A stretch of DNA of 64,000 nucleotides from Marchantia polymorpha subsp. ruderalis (taxonomy: Eukaryota; Streptophyta; Marchantiopsida; Marchantiales; Marchantiaceae): contig AP031358.1 in assembly GCA_037833965.1 (NCBI GenBank), positions 9,556,001 to 9,620,000 on the forward strand. Direction: 5' to 3'. This document shows positions 21,339-34,194 of the stretch, in pieces; the stretch's first letter is position 1, and each line of letters starts with the position of its first letter. Under the pieces are notes generated by a model. It had not been told where the DNA came from and did no database searches. It saw only the letters and a list, made by a program, of their open reading frames with translations. Made by a program: the position numbers and the translations under genes.

Positions 21339-23612
21339 TCAAAGCTTTTTAAATTTAACACGACAAAGTGACTTTGTTAAAATGTCCGCAAGTTGATCAT
21401 TGGTGTTAATTAACTTGAATTCAATATGTACTTGTTCAACTCATTCTCTAATGAAATGAAACATAGTATCTATATGCTTATTGAGGTTGTAGAGTACAAG
21501 ATTTTTGCTAATGGAGATTACAGACTTGTTGTTCACTATGAGTACAATGCGCAAGAAGACAAACTAACCATATGCTTTGGCATGTTGTCATCGTCGTCGT
21601 GATGTTCTCTGCTTCACATGAGTAAAACATGATAACCTTTTGCTTTTGCGACTGCAAATTGACAATGCTTTTGTTGAGTAAGAATAGCACATCGGTGATG
21701 CTATTGAGTATGTCGATGTCGCTATTGCTATATCCAACAAACTTAGTGTCAATAATACTTCACACATAGCGACATCCATAATGATATGTTCCTGCAACGT
21801 ATGAAAGGATTTGGTTAATGGCACTTTAATCCGATTGGCTTATGACATGCGGAAGATCAACGAGTTGCTAGGTAAAATTTTTGAAGATGTAAGTCAACTC
21901 TTCATCCATGGCGTGACGCCAATTGTTGTCGCTTTCAATCGCAAAAAATCTGCAAGGTTTGTCGATTTTTCCAAAATGGAATTCATTGATGTCTATCACA
22001 AAATGTTTGGAATAATGATTGAGCCGTACGATGTCGGTTCAAGCACGCGTGATCAACTTATGCAGCGCTTGTGATGATGATGCGTTGTTAGGACCCACGT
22101 TATTTTTGGTAGTCACAGCTGGTATTGTTATGGCAACTGATATGAATGATTCTTGTGTCGCGACAATGGGTGTCACTAATGTCGTAATTTTTGCTGTGGT
22201 AGCAGGAGTGTACAATTTGTAGTACTTGTGCGCATCGCAGCAATGTTTGCTGTGACTTCTGATGCAAGATAGATGATGTGCTTGATTGTAAATTCGTTGT
22301 TGACGACGGAGTTGCCGCCTTTTGTTGCATCTCCTTGCTTCATCGAGTCCCACTGCGCGCTTACGTTGAACATCACATCACACGTGATGTGAACACGGTT
22401 GTGGATGGGATCGTAGACACAATAAGTCACCGATTTAGGTCGGAAGACAAGAAATATCAATGATGTATCATAGTAGAGCTTTGCCAACTGCGTGCTTCAT
22501 CACATTCACGGGCGCAACACAATTAAACACGCAAGAATGACTAACATAAAGTTTGTAGCCGTTCCATACCTCGTAGATGTTTTACCGTTGATGCTATTTG
22601 TTGGAAAACGATTTAGAAGATAGACCGCGATGTTCATCGCCTCATCCCTAATTCTTGCTAGCACATCCTTTGACTTCATCAAGCTCCTTGCTGTCGCAAC
22701 GACAGTCTGATTTTGCTGTTCCACGATATCATTCTGCTACAATAAACATGACATCGTGAGCTGTCGCTTGATGCCATATACATTGCGATATGTTGCAAAT
22801 GTTGTCGCGGTAAACTCTCCATCGCGATTCGTGCGGAGAAACAAAAATTTTGCACTCTCCACCTCGAACTCAACTTTGAAACGTCTTATCAAAGTTTTTG
22901 CCTTATTCTTTATGATAAGGAGTGTAAGCCACGTAAAATGTCTTAGATCATCAATGATGAGAACAAAGTAGCGTCGTACAACTTGTGTCTGTAGCGCAAT
23001 TGATGCACACAAGTCTATAAGCATTTGACTCAAAAATAAGTGTGCAAGTTGTGTTGCTGCTTGGAAAAACAGAGTGCGTTTTTGCTTTTGGATGGATCAA
23101 CTGTCAAAGAATTGATTAACGTGTTGGATCTACTAATCTTGACTTGCCAATTTCCAAAGAGTATCAAAGTTTAGGTGTTGTACCGTTGGTGCCATCTTCA
23201 AGTGTCATCAACGAGGCGGGCAACGAGTCACACCAGTTGAACACCGTCAAATGTGATGACGTACAGTTTATTTTGTGCTCACTGTATTTTGACGAGCAGA
23301 TGTACCTACTGATCTCAAAGTGTAAGAAAGCCATGCTCAATCTTGCTTGTAATGACGATCATTTTTATCTTGCTGATTGATACTTACAATGTTGCTACAC
23401 AATTGGAATATGTAGTAAATATCAATAAATGCAAGATGTTCATCTTTTTGATAGAAAATTAGACTCGCATTGAGCTCTTTATATTTACCACCAATTTGTT
23501 CCCAAATTTTTTTGTTCAAGTAATGCTGGTGTCGAGCTCGGCAAAAACAGAATTGTGTCATGTTATGTGATTGTTGGCACCAATGTCAAAGAACCAAGTA
23601 TGAGTAGCCTGA
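21339..23612 (-). pseudogene. Decayed Ty1/copia polyprotein
   Basis: Read on the minus strand the segment follows the copia order with many stops and frame changes. Near 23.6 kb a protease box reads W-F-F-D-I-G-A. From 23033 to 22737 the integrase reads Y-F-V-L-I-I-D-D then F-T-W, and later L-R-T-N-R-D-G-E-F. At 22724-22506 there is E-Q-Q-N and A-V-Y-L-L-N-R-F-P-T. Near 22450 comes Y-D-P-x-x-x-R-V-x-I-T-C-D-V. The RNase H end near 21.4 kb reads K-H-I-D, F-H-F-I-R-E and N-D-Q-L-A-D-I-L-T-K before a stop at 21339. Most of the reverse transcriptase core between is deleted or unreadable. LTRs are not recognisable. The element is old and immobile. Confidence 0.85.
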
Positions 23613-24480
23613 ATGAAAGAGGCCAATGTAAATAACTAAAGTTTACAAATCACACTCATCTCAAATTAGATGCTTGCAAACGGTAACTACATTATCTATC
23701 ATCCTGCTATATGTACATAATATTTTTAAGTCAGAGTCCAAGTCCAATCAAAGAGACATTAAGTATTCGAACCGTTAGAAGGTATCTCATGAACACTATC
23801 AAAGGGAAAGTTTAGAAGCTATCTCAAATATACTTTGATACCTCAAGGAAGGTTTAAGAAGTCCAAATAGAATAGTTCTGCTTTTTGTTAGAGCAGAGAA
23901 TCAGACATGCCAACACAAGCACACGACTTTACATAGAGTAAAGAATAACCAAAGTAACGAATGGACTCTATGTCGTCCGCTTGAGTCAATCATTCAGTGC
24001 GCTCAATTGGCCCCATCATCTTTTTTCCTTTCAGAGGAAAAGAAAGGAAAAAAGAACTGTAGCCTCTGAGCTTTTGTTTGTTTTGCCAAAGGAAGGGCAA
24101 CAGACCATTTCCTATTGGAGTGATATGAGAGGATATTGCCTGTAATCCTGAACATCGTGTGGAAGAGACGAGAATGACAGTAATGAGTTTTGTATCGCTA
24201 CCTCTGACCCGCTATCGTGTCTTCTGGGCCGGCTATCAAGTCGCCAGGGTTAGAGGTTGTGGACATTTCGCCCCTCAGGGCGAAAAAACGAATTCGCGAA
24301 ATCGGGAGCGTCGAAATGTCAAATCGCGAATGACCATTTCGGAATCTTCACGGACAGCGGAGGTTTCCTGAGGAGAGCAGCGGGATCGGGGGCGAGCGGC
24401 GAATGCACGAAATCGCGAAAAGGTGCGAAATCGCGGAGGCCTGGGAAATCACGTCGTCCAAAGGCGTGCCGCACGATATC
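23613..24480. other. Intergenic DNA between copia remnant and HMGB promoter
   Basis: The left half is AT-rich and may be eroded copia gag. From 24.2 kb the composition turns GC-rich with repeated GCGAAAT and a small hairpin TTCGCCC/GGGCGAA near 24269. No gene recognised. Confidence 0.4.
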
Positions 24481-25148
24481 TTCCCGCCATGTGGCGGCCC
24501 TCATGTACTTGAATTCATTATTGCCGCCCTGGAGAGCTCTAAGCTCTCGCTGGGTCGACTACCCTTTATCCGGTCATCGATCCCTTGCTTCAACTCGTGA
24601 TAAGAACAGGGTGACCGGGCCGTTATGTTAGCTCGAGTTGGGGACTGACGGCTGGGATCTGGGGTCGGGTCAGAATTCGCGAGACAGCGGCCGTAAGATT
24701 GCCGATCGCACGGTCTGACCCCGAGCCTGCCAGGAGAGCACCTCGCAGGGCTCACTCGATCTGTGTTGAAAGAACGTCTGCACGGAGAGCCGTCCGATGC
24801 GTATATTGGACACGATCTTCTGCAAGGCCATTTTCCTCCCCGTCGGCGTGCGGGGAGTGCCGGCGTTTTGTCCCAACGACTAGATCGCAGCAGCCAGCGT
24901 CAGGCCGCCGGCGATGCAGGTTCGCCGGAAGTCGGCACGCGGAGAACAGAAGACGATTAGACGAGTACCGTGGATTTGCATGGATCGGAGTAAGTCGGGG
25001 TGAGAAAAAGCAAGGTAAAAATGCGAATGTCAGGGTTTTGGTAGGGTTTTACGTCGAGGGGATGGGGGAATCGACGGCCTGCGGTTTCCCGCCAAAAATG
25101 CAGCAATGTGTTAATGGGGAGTTAAGGTGGGAGTAAAGTGGGCGGGAA
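24481..25148. promoter_or_regulatory. Three E2F-like sites upstream of the HMGB gene
   Basis: TTCCCGCC at 24481-24488, TTTCCCGCCAAAA at 25085-25097 (an E2F match on both strands) and GGCGGGAA at 25141-25148. Plant E2F factors bind TTTSSCGS. The last two lie just before the pyrimidine-rich stretch that probably starts the HMGB transcript, which would fit S-phase expression of a chromatin gene. This is inference from motif and position. Confidence 0.5.
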
Positions 25149-25259
25149 GGTGAAAGAGGCTTTTAGACGTCAGAAGTGAAGAAGGGGTTTGAAAGTTTGA
25201 AAATAGTTTTGCCGGTGAGCTTTAAATTTGAATGTTTGAAAGTTAGAGCAAGGAAAGTA

Positions 25260-26692
25260 AAGTTTTCTTTAAGGTGACCGGGATTACCAGTCGCTCGCAA
25301 CGGGAAGTGCTTCCGGTCAGCCGGTCTACCCTCGCCGCTCCTCCGAACCCTCACCCGTGCCCCTCGAAGGCCTTCTCACAGCCTACCTTCTTTCCCTGTC
25401 GTCTCACTCTTCTGCACTCTCTTGTCGCAGACTGCTCTTCCCTCTTTCGCCTTGGCTTCCCCTCGCGTCTGTCCTTGCTTGCCTTACCCTCTTCGCTTCG
25501 CGTGTGTTCGTTCTCTCTTCGACCATTGCTCCGAGTGTGAGTAGTGAGTCCTTACGGCCTCGCTCGTACTCTGTTCGAGGGAGAGTCCGAGAGAAGAGCG
25601 AAAGGCTTCTGTGAGATTTCAGTCCCGGCGGTTTGGATTCGTTGTCACGCCGCCCTTGCGGTTCGTGATAGGTGATTATCCGCCGCCTGGTTGGTCGTTG
25701 CTTTTCGTTGGTATTTTTTCGCCGGATTTGCCTGCTTTGCACTGTTACAGAGGTCTCGAGTTTCATTTCTTTTGTGCGCTCTGGGAAAGATGTGATTGCC
25801 GACTCCCACTTCTGAGGAGTTTATTTTTTTCCAGGTCTTGCGGTGGAGCCCTCCGTCGCCGTCGAGGGCGAAGGTTGCGGGGAACTAACTTCGACAATTG
25901 CTTTTCGAATCGACAGGTGATCTATTCGTCCCTGCAGTGCGATGCTTCTATGTTTTCCTATATAATAGGTTGTTTTCCTCCACGCTCGTTTCAAGTAGGG
26001 TCTGTGTTATTGGTTGGTTGCCTAGGCACAACTTCCTCCTCCCCTGTTTTCTCTTTTCATAACTTTCCATCTACTTTGCTCTCTTCCACCTCCGTGATTA
26101 GCATACTTGAGTCTCTTAATTTCTTTGCTGTCTGTTACGGCTGTCCTCTCACCTTTCCACGAGAGTAATCTTTCAGTAGGCGTTAAACGTGTCTCTCTGC
26201 TGTCGGAGCTCTTCACCTTGTGTACGCCTGTTCAAGAAGCGTATGATCTCCATATTGCTTTGACAGTTTGACGACTTGTTTACGTTTCTGAAGTTCGTAG
26301 CGCTGTCCAATCCTTTTTTTAATAATTGGACTCGTTTGTTGTGCTTTAGGCCAACAGAACTCTCTCTAAGAGAGTTTTCTTGGTCTTGTTCCGATGGTAG
26401 ACGACGGTTATGCCGTCAGAGTTGCGTAAGTTTATTTTTTGAGCCATGATGTGTCCTTTTTTTCGATTCAGGTGTGACTTGCCTGTATTTGAAGACTCTC
26501 GGAATTTGCTGCCATTCCGGGCTGAGTTTCCGTCTGTGGAGCGATGCTCAGTTTGATGAATACTAGTTGCATAACGAGTGTCCGCACCCGATACCACGCC
26601 GGCTCTGCGTGCTCGCTCGTCGCGCATGCATTCTTGTTCGTCTATTCTCACTGATTGGAGTTTTCATGTGCAGCGTACTCTGAGCCTTTACA
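25260..26692 (+). other. Probable 5' leader and leader intron of the HMGB gene
   Basis: A C- and T-rich stretch at 25330-25530 resembles plant transcription start regions. An acceptor (TGTGCAG, ending 26673) lies 19 bases before the HMGB ATG, so the leader contains at least one intron; its donor is not fixed (candidates near 25540 and 25612). The long plus-strand frames here are not convincing proteins. Confidence 0.45.
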
Positions 26693-28182
26693 ATGAAGGA
26701 TACGGGGAAGGCGAAGAAAGGGGCGAACACGCGGGTTGTGAAAGAGAAGACTAGCAAAGTTGTAGACAAGTGAGTATGGGATCTTTGTCTCTTTTACTAG
26801 CTTTGAGAGTGGTCACTGAAGTCCTCCTGTTTTCTCATTTATCTAACGCGGAAAGAAAATTTCAGGGATATAAAGAAGCGTAAGGCTGTTGTCAAAGACG
26901 CCAAGCCAAAGAAGCAACGGAAGTCAAAGAAGGCGACGAAAGCTGCGAAGGACCCGAACCAACCGAAGAGGCCACCAACTGCCTTCTTCATCTTTCTGTA
27001 AGAATAACAGATGTTTATCTTTCGGTGTGAATCTAATGTCTATGGAAGCCTCAACTTACAAAAATGATGAGATTGTGAAGGAGTGCGTCTCACCATTCCG
27101 GAGGGGTAGTTCCTTCTCGTACCTCAATAGCGACACTCCTGTTTTCTCATTCTACTTCTTATCTGACTTCGCATTTTTTTTGGTCTCTCTGGAGTAGTGA
27201 TGAGTTCAGGAAGTCCTTTAAGGAAGACCATCCCGAGGCCAAGGGTGTCGCTGTGGTACGTGCAGATACTCGTCCAAGCAAAATGAAGTTATATCAGATC
27301 TTTATTCGTGCTCAGTGGTTATATCTTTTCCTCACTTGAAGTAGTTCTTGTGACACTCCCATATTTTTTTCTGTGCACAGGTTGGCAAAGCCGGAGGAGA
27401 GAAATGGAAAGACATGTCCGAATTCGTAAGTTCTCCTCTTTTGGCATTTTTTCTCATGAGTTGACTAGTTGAAATATTCAGGTCTCTTTGTGTGCGTAGA
27501 AATAACTGTCTCGAAATGGACTTTTCAGGAGAAGGCTCCCTACATTGCCAAGGCCCAACAGAAGAAGCAGGAGTATGATAAGTCCATGTCAGCATACAAC
27601 AAGCAAAAGCAGGTACTGGTTAATGCTTTATGTTCCTCCAGCTAATGCTACCCCACTACACTGTCTGCCAGTAACATTCCTCCCACCAACTGTCTCTATC
27701 CCTAACTCCAGTTCCAAATCAAGCACCCTGTTTTACGCTCCTTGCTACCTCTACAGAGAATGCCTTGGCTTCTCCTTCTCATTGTATTCGACGTTTTGAT
27801 GCTCTTCAATCTGAAGAGCAAACTGTTGTAATCCTTAGTTGTGTAATCCCCGCGAGCGCTTGGTTCCTCCCATCTGGAGAAGGGCCTTATTTAATTAGGT
27901 CAGTTTTACATCGCAACTGGTACAACCCTCTAACCGTTTATTGTCAACTGATATCAGGACGATGAAGAGGACGACGAGGGAACACCTGAGGAATCGGATA
28001 AGTCAAAGCAATCCGAAATCAATGACGATGATGAGGAGGCGTCAGAGGTAAAAAGTGCTACCTGGACGGATTGTTCTTTCACACTAGAAATGTACAACAA
28101 CTAAGTCTACATTTTAAAAAATCGTCTCACCATCCAGAATTTCCATGCGATACAGGAGGAGGATGACGATATGGACGATTAG
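26693..28182 (+). CDS. HMGB-type high mobility group protein, 170 aa
   Basis: Seven coding exons join in frame: 26693-26769, 26866-26997, 27198-27255, 27381-27425, 27529-27612, 27958-28047, 28156-28182, with GT-AG junctions throughout (513 bases). The protein has a lysine-rich N terminus (about 1-54), one HMG-box from D-P-N-Q-P-K-R-P-P to near residue 130, with F-F-I-F and W-K-D-M as core aromatics, and a C-terminal tail of mostly Asp and Glu ending M-D-D. This basic-box-acidic layout is the plant HMGB type. Such proteins bend DNA without sequence preference and loosen chromatin in the nucleus. Basic and acidic ends usually interact to tune binding. An untranslated leader intron precedes the ATG, and E2F-like sites lie further upstream. 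Confidence 0.93.
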
Positions 28183-28930
28183 TCTTGCCACCTAATCAAT
28201 ATCTGCAGTGTTAGGTGAGTCCACCTCTGCCTTTTAATGGTTATATTATCGTGCATCGATTGAAATGTTGATGATTATGTGTCCTTGGAATAGATGGAAC
28301 GAAGAATACTGGGAAGAGAATACATTTCAAAGTTTGCGCAACTGCTGGGACTAACTTTTAAAAGGAAATGTTCTCTCAAGCCCCTCTCTTTGTTAATGTT
28401 TTCCGTTTTTTCTCCTGTGCAGGATAGAAAGGAAGACCTGCCTATTCAGGAGAGTTGACCATCAACTCGTTTTGTAAATGCATTTCAGATCGTACGTTGG
28501 GCTAGAGCACTGAAGTCAGTAATTTGTCAGAAGTAGGCGTAGTGAAGGTCATTGTACATTAGAAGTAGTGGTGGTTTGATACTGTATCAGTCTTGATAGA
28601 CACGCGTATCATGCACAATATGCCATGCCTTCGGAGCGGAGACCTGAAAAGTGCATCTCAGGGTCTTAACTCCTCTGAAGCATGTTTAACCTGTTCGAGC
28701 TATCTGGGTCATCTGTGTCAAATGTAATGGCTGGTTATGTGCATGGAGAGAACTATTCAGTTGCAAAGGTTTATTCTTAGCACAGGAGCCATCAATCTTT
28801 TTGCAGAGTTGGTTGGATGTGCATGATCCATGTGCCCAATGTGAACGGAGCATGTGTCCTTACTCTTGTGGCTTAAATTCATTTGTGAAAGCTTTAGAGC
28901 TTTTTCTGAAATAAATTGAGCCATTTTCAG
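28183..28930 (+). other. 3' UTR of the HMGB gene, possibly intron-bearing
   Basis: A good donor (TTAG|GTGAGT, 28213/28214) follows the stop by 31 bases, and acceptors are seen at about 28294 and 28424. AATAAA at 28910-28915 is a candidate poly(A) signal. The exact transcript end is not determined. Confidence 0.45.
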
Positions 28931-29590
28931 TTTATTCGAAGTGAGATGTTGAAAGATCGATAAGGACTAAGTTGAAGTGAAAAGTATAGTTGACAACTGG
29001 GAAGAACTTTGTATGGAAGAATCTTCCAATTTTCGTGTCTTGGTGAAACGGAGGGTGAAGAAATATCGAGTCCTATGTGATCGATCTGTATGTGCGTAGA
29101 TTCTTCCAAATTCACACAGCCCTTGCAAACATCATCGGCCTAGAAATACCCTTTTGCAAAAAGTAGCAACGTCAATGAAAAATGTTGACCTTACACACGA
29201 AACTAAAGCTATGTGGATGGAAGTCAGATTGAAAATGACTAGCGAAGATGCCTGTGCGATGTTTTTATCTTTCTTCTAATGAAGGAAAAAGAGTTCAAAC
29301 TCAGTTCTTTTTGCAGAAAAGTAAAAAAGGGTCGTTCTGAAGCTGAAAATAAACATCAAATCCTATTCCCTAAACCCATAACATGGATAATTGGAGGGAT
29401 ATCATCAAACGGGTTGAAAGTTTTGGGAAAATGTTATATCTCTGAGACATTGAAATATCATCGTCACAATTTCCGAATAATAGATAGAAGGTGGGGGTAA
29501 GTAGAACGAAGTGTCGTGTAGAGAAGGTACAACCAATATGACTTTCACCAACAACTGCTGCACATCAAGCAGTCGCCGAATGTCACATCA
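28931..29590. other. Intergenic DNA, no gene seen
   Basis: Average composition, short open frames on both strands, none with a recognisable motif or splice pattern. Confidence 0.4.
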
Positions 29591-30900
29591 ACTTAGCGTC
29601 CCAGATGGCACCTCTCCATGACGTGTGCGGACCGCCTCTGTCAACATTTCCGTCTCCCGCGCGCTTCCGTCTGTTCACCTCCGTCAACACCCGCGTGGAC
29701 GGTTGCCAAAGGGAGGTGAAAATAAGAAGGCCAGCTGCGTCGGCCAAGATGGAGCCAATCGTGAAGGTGCGGGCTGCGCGCAGTCTATCAAGGAAACAGG
29801 TTCACTGGTGCATCTCTCTTTAAAGATCGTGATGTTCAGGCACCACACATAATCCCTCGCCTCGCGTGAGGCCCGGGCCCTGTACGAAGCGGGCTTCTAT
29901 CCGTTGTGTAGGAGTGCGAGTAGGGGGGCGGACTCACCCGTTATCCTGCGCGCAGGACATCGCGGGGCCTCCGAGTCCTTAGGCCCGGGGCCGCGGTCCG
30001 CCAGCGTTTTACGTTGGCCTGAGATACCGAACGCCTGAGAGAGACATGGAGCGATTGAAACCTGAGGAAGAAATATAATGCCTTTCGTGGTGGAAACGCC
30101 GGCCCGCAGTTTCTCCCCAGCGGTGAGCGCTGGCACCGTCGGGCCAGACGGCGACTCGCGATTGGCCGAGCGGAGACGCGCACAAGTTGGCCATGGCGCC
30201 TCCATGTGGAGGTAGAGCGATTCACAGCTCTCGACGTAACCCTAACTGCCTTTAAACCCACTAGCCAGCCGCAACTGATTGATCTTGGCTCACTTTCAAG
30301 AACACCCTCAGAGCCCACCGGCAGGCCCTTTCCAAGCGCCCGGTTACCCCGTAGGGTCAACCGGACCCCACCGGCTGAGACCGAGCAGTCTCCGAGGGCG
30401 ACCGGCTGGCCGAACTCGCATTCCTGACCGCCTCTCTGCCGGCAACCTCCGAGCTGCGCCCTCGATGGCCTGCATCGGACGGCGACCGCCCGGACCGCTG
30501 CGATTGAAGGGCTGAAGGGGAGAAGGGCGCCCTACAGCGCTAGGGCAATGCAAAAGGAAGAGTCACGAAATGGGGTGGCGTGGCGGAGGCGAAGGAGCGA
30601 ACGAGGGCGGGCGGGCGAGCGAGCGCGAGCGGTGGGTGGTGGTGTGCCGAGGGACAATTCAGGCGCTGGAGATGGACCAGATCATGCGCATATGACGCGA
30701 TGATGCCAGCGAATGAAGGAGACCTTTCCTCCCTTCCTCTCTCTCCTCTCTCGCCCTCTCTTTGTCTGCTGTCTCTCTCTTGCCCTGAAGCAACAGTCGG
30801 CATCGAACCAGGAGGACGAGACGTTTTTCTTTCCTTAACTTCCTGCTCAAGCGCTCCCCTGCTTTTACCTTCCTCAGAGCGGTTCTGCATTCTTTAGCTG
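29591..30900. other. GC-rich island without a recognised gene
   Basis: About 1.3 kb rich in C and G with many CpG, including CCCGGG and CCGGC runs, ending in a pyrimidine-rich stretch (30720-30780). It stands out from AT-rich DNA on its right. Open frames on both strands are a result of composition. I looked for rRNA, tRNA and organelle genes by eye and recognise none. It may be a CpG-rich promoter, a ribosomal spacer fragment or a decayed gene. Confidence 0.4.
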
Positions 30901-31541
30901 ACATCCTCACATCGTGCGAATATTTTGGGACTTGTTTAAATCGAGGGTAGGTGTTCCAAAGCCTGACCTTTCCTTCATACCATACTGACCTCCTCGTGTC
31001 CACTACATATCCTGCATGTCTTTTTCGTTGATTCACGGAGGACGACTAATTTTTCATTTAGTGAACCCTATAATGTTTGCCTTCATTCTCCTCTATCTAT
31101 TCGCATCTCATCTATTCGCGTCTATCTGCATCATCGACCACGGAAGTGCTTTCCTCGCTCCAGACTCAATACTTTGTCTATAAAACGTATCAACATTAAC
31201 CGCTCACCTCAAAAGATTGGTTTTCTCAATTGTATCCATCGCATTACTCCTACTCCGATCAATCTTTCACTTGCTTTAAACTTTTCATCCATAGATGTTC
31301 ACTCTGAAGAAGTCCTTGTCACCTACGAGATAAAAGCCAGCATTGTAGTGATATTTGCCTGTTGAATGAAACTTGGTGAGACATTCCTTGTCATTTATAT
31401 GAGTGAAGACTGATTTGAGGGGATTCACTTTTTGGTGCACTAAGTTGGTATTGAGTTGTACTATTATTCTTGTCACATATTCGAGTGAAAGTAACTTTGA
31501 AGGTATTCAACGTTTATGTATTGAAGCTTGGTAAGGGACTA

Positions 31542-31566
31542 AATGCTTAATGCTTAATGCTTAATG
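31542..31566. repeat. Short tandem repeat (AATGCTT)3
   Basis: Three perfect 7-bp units plus AATG. Confidence 0.9.
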
Positions 31567-34157
31567 AGTATTGATAGTTTGATGAATTAGGCTTGATGAT
31601 GGGTTTTTCATCATAACCTACAAGATTGAAGAGTGCTTTGTAGGAATTCAAAATATTTGTATAGATATTGTATAACACATTTTCTTTCATCCATGTTTGC
31701 ACTTCGATATATAGAAATATTCCGGCACATAGTTTTCAAACAACTTTCACTTATACCACGTTATCTTTAACAGTGTACATATCCTCGAAATTTTGAGTTT
31801 TATTCAAAATGTGGGAATACTCTTAAAGTTTTTGTTTCTTTCTGTCTTATCAGATATTAGATATCTAAAAGAAAAATGGTATTTTTGAAATGCACAAGTT
31901 TTTAAAAACGCACATATTTGCTCCTTTTTTAAGAACTTAGACATTGATGTTTATTCCGAAAAATATAAAAGAAGAATTTAGGATTACATAAATTCAAATT
32001 CTGATGTATACACTATGAAATTGGTAATGTTTGTTTCCTTGTCAGCTGAGAAGGAGTTAACATGATTGTCTTTCACTATGATGAAACTTATATTTCTTCA
32101 GTCTTAAAGTAGAGAAGCTCTAACTTCCGAGGGTCAACAAATCAGTTTGTATTTTATCAAAAAAATTTGGATAGTATTCCAGCAGTTTTAAATTAAGAGA
32201 ATGAAGTTTAATCTTTTTTTGCTGTACTTTACCCCAATACAAATACAGTGAATGATTCGCATTTCTCGTATAGTTTTTCGTGAATTAGCTTCTAAAGGTT
32301 ACTTTCTCCAACTATATTAAATTAAAGAATCTATTACGATATCTCATTTGATTTTGTAGTTTCTTTCTTAAGAGGAAATATATGATAGCCACTATTTCTA
32401 TTTATAACATATAAGTATCACTCTAGAGTTCATACGTATCATCATGTTTTTATTCCAAAAAGATCATTATCAAAAAGAAACTTCGAGACAATTGTTTATT
32501 ATTCTCGTTTATCTCCCGACATGTATGAAAAATGTTTCTTTCTCACATGTTTGAATTTCATAAAAGTAATGGGTTTTTATCATACTCTATTATCTATTTT
32601 TACAAAAGTTGAGCATATAGAAAATGATCATTTTCATAATAGTGTATTTTGTTTCTTTCCGAATGCAGTGAGTTATGGTCTAAATCAAGTTGAAACTCAG
32701 TAGATAAATAATTTCGCTGTGTGATGTAGGAAAATCTGCAACAAAAAATTTCATTCATTTTAGTATCAGCATGAAACAAAATGAAAATTTAATAATTCAT
32801 GAATATTACTCTCTGTTTTGCTTAATGCATCATTGCAGATCTTGCCAAACTGATCAAAACTCTGTTTTTTGAGTGATTATTATTACATCTTCTATTTTTA
32901 GTAATAAATGCATATTTTACTTTCTTTTCGAAATCAATCGGAACCCTCTATAAAGTGATGCATTGAGCTACTTGCTCACGAAGTAAGTAACTCAATTTAA
33001 CCAATTTCATGCAAATGACACTGTAACAATCGAAATTCCATGAATAGTATAATCTCACTTACGAATGTATGAAAATGGAAAAAATTTCAAACTTGTTACA
33101 TGTGCTTAACTACCATGTAGTATGTATTGAGTATGCTTGTATGAAAATTGTATTCATAATTTTTTTTCTGCGTGCTTAAATTTCATTCAGAATGTTTGAA
33201 AAGTTATTCTTTATACTAGTTTGATTTCGGATTGACCTTCTTGCTCATATTCTAGATTATCGTATACAAGATCAACAAAAAATTCTGTATTTCACTTAGT
33301 TTTTTTCCACATGTAAATCAATAAGTAACTAATTTCAGATGAAAATTATAATTATGTCTTAACAACTTTCATAAAAATTGAGCTGAATTTTAGAGATTGT
33401 ATTTTTCATTTTGCAATAATACCATTCATGACAGATGCAATTATTTACATGGAGATTTATGAAAAAACATGATACATGGTTAGCAACCATATACTACAAT
33501 TAATTAATAAGTAGCTAGGTTTATGCAAGAATAGACATTATAGTTAGAAATAATGTGAAGTTAGCATGTTTTGCAATGTAATTATCATGAAGACAAGAAT
33601 GTATGTTATCTAAAAAGTGAAGTTTGAAATTGATGTATTTGAAATGCAATGCGAAGGAAAATTTTCAAGTACCGTACCATGACACTGGTTACTCGCTAGC
33701 ATATTCTGAAGCACAATATCAGTTTGAATCATGAATTCTCTTTGGACCTATTTAATCATAGTATGGTGTTAAATTCTTTATAAATATACAATTTATAAAT
33801 ATAAATTGGTGTATTTAATATACATAGTATGATGTTTGATGTGAATGAATGATGATTTGATGCAATATGTATGTGCATAATAGTAAAATTTTCTTCTAGT
33901 GTTTCAAAATTTAGGTTAAGAATTTGTCCATGTAAACGATCATTTTATCCTAAAAAGAAATTTTCTTTTCAGACACAAACTATTTTTACTGAGAAAAGAT
34001 GAAACAGATAAAGATAATATTGAAAATTATATATATATCTCACATTATCTAAGATAGTAAGAGAATAGATATGAAGGTTTCATGTTTTAAAGAAATAGAA
34101 ATTTAAGAGCAAATATATATTTTAAGAATATTCAGTATATTATTGGAACTAATATGG

Positions 34158-34161
<4 letters not shown>

Positions 34162-34190
<29 letters not shown>
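34162..34190. repeat. (TA)n microsatellite
   Basis: About 29 bases of uninterrupted TA dinucleotides. Confidence 0.95.

Positions 34191-34194
<4 letters not shown>

Noticed and set aside
25404..26168. Frames of 120 and 185 codons upstream of HMGB
   Set aside because: They lie in the pyrimidine-rich leader and leader intron. Composition explains them, and no domain is visible.
29897..30890. Possible rRNA or organelle sequence in the GC-rich island
   Set aside because: I compared by eye with conserved 18S, 5.8S and 5S motifs and found none; long frames here are compositional. A database search is needed to exclude spacer DNA.
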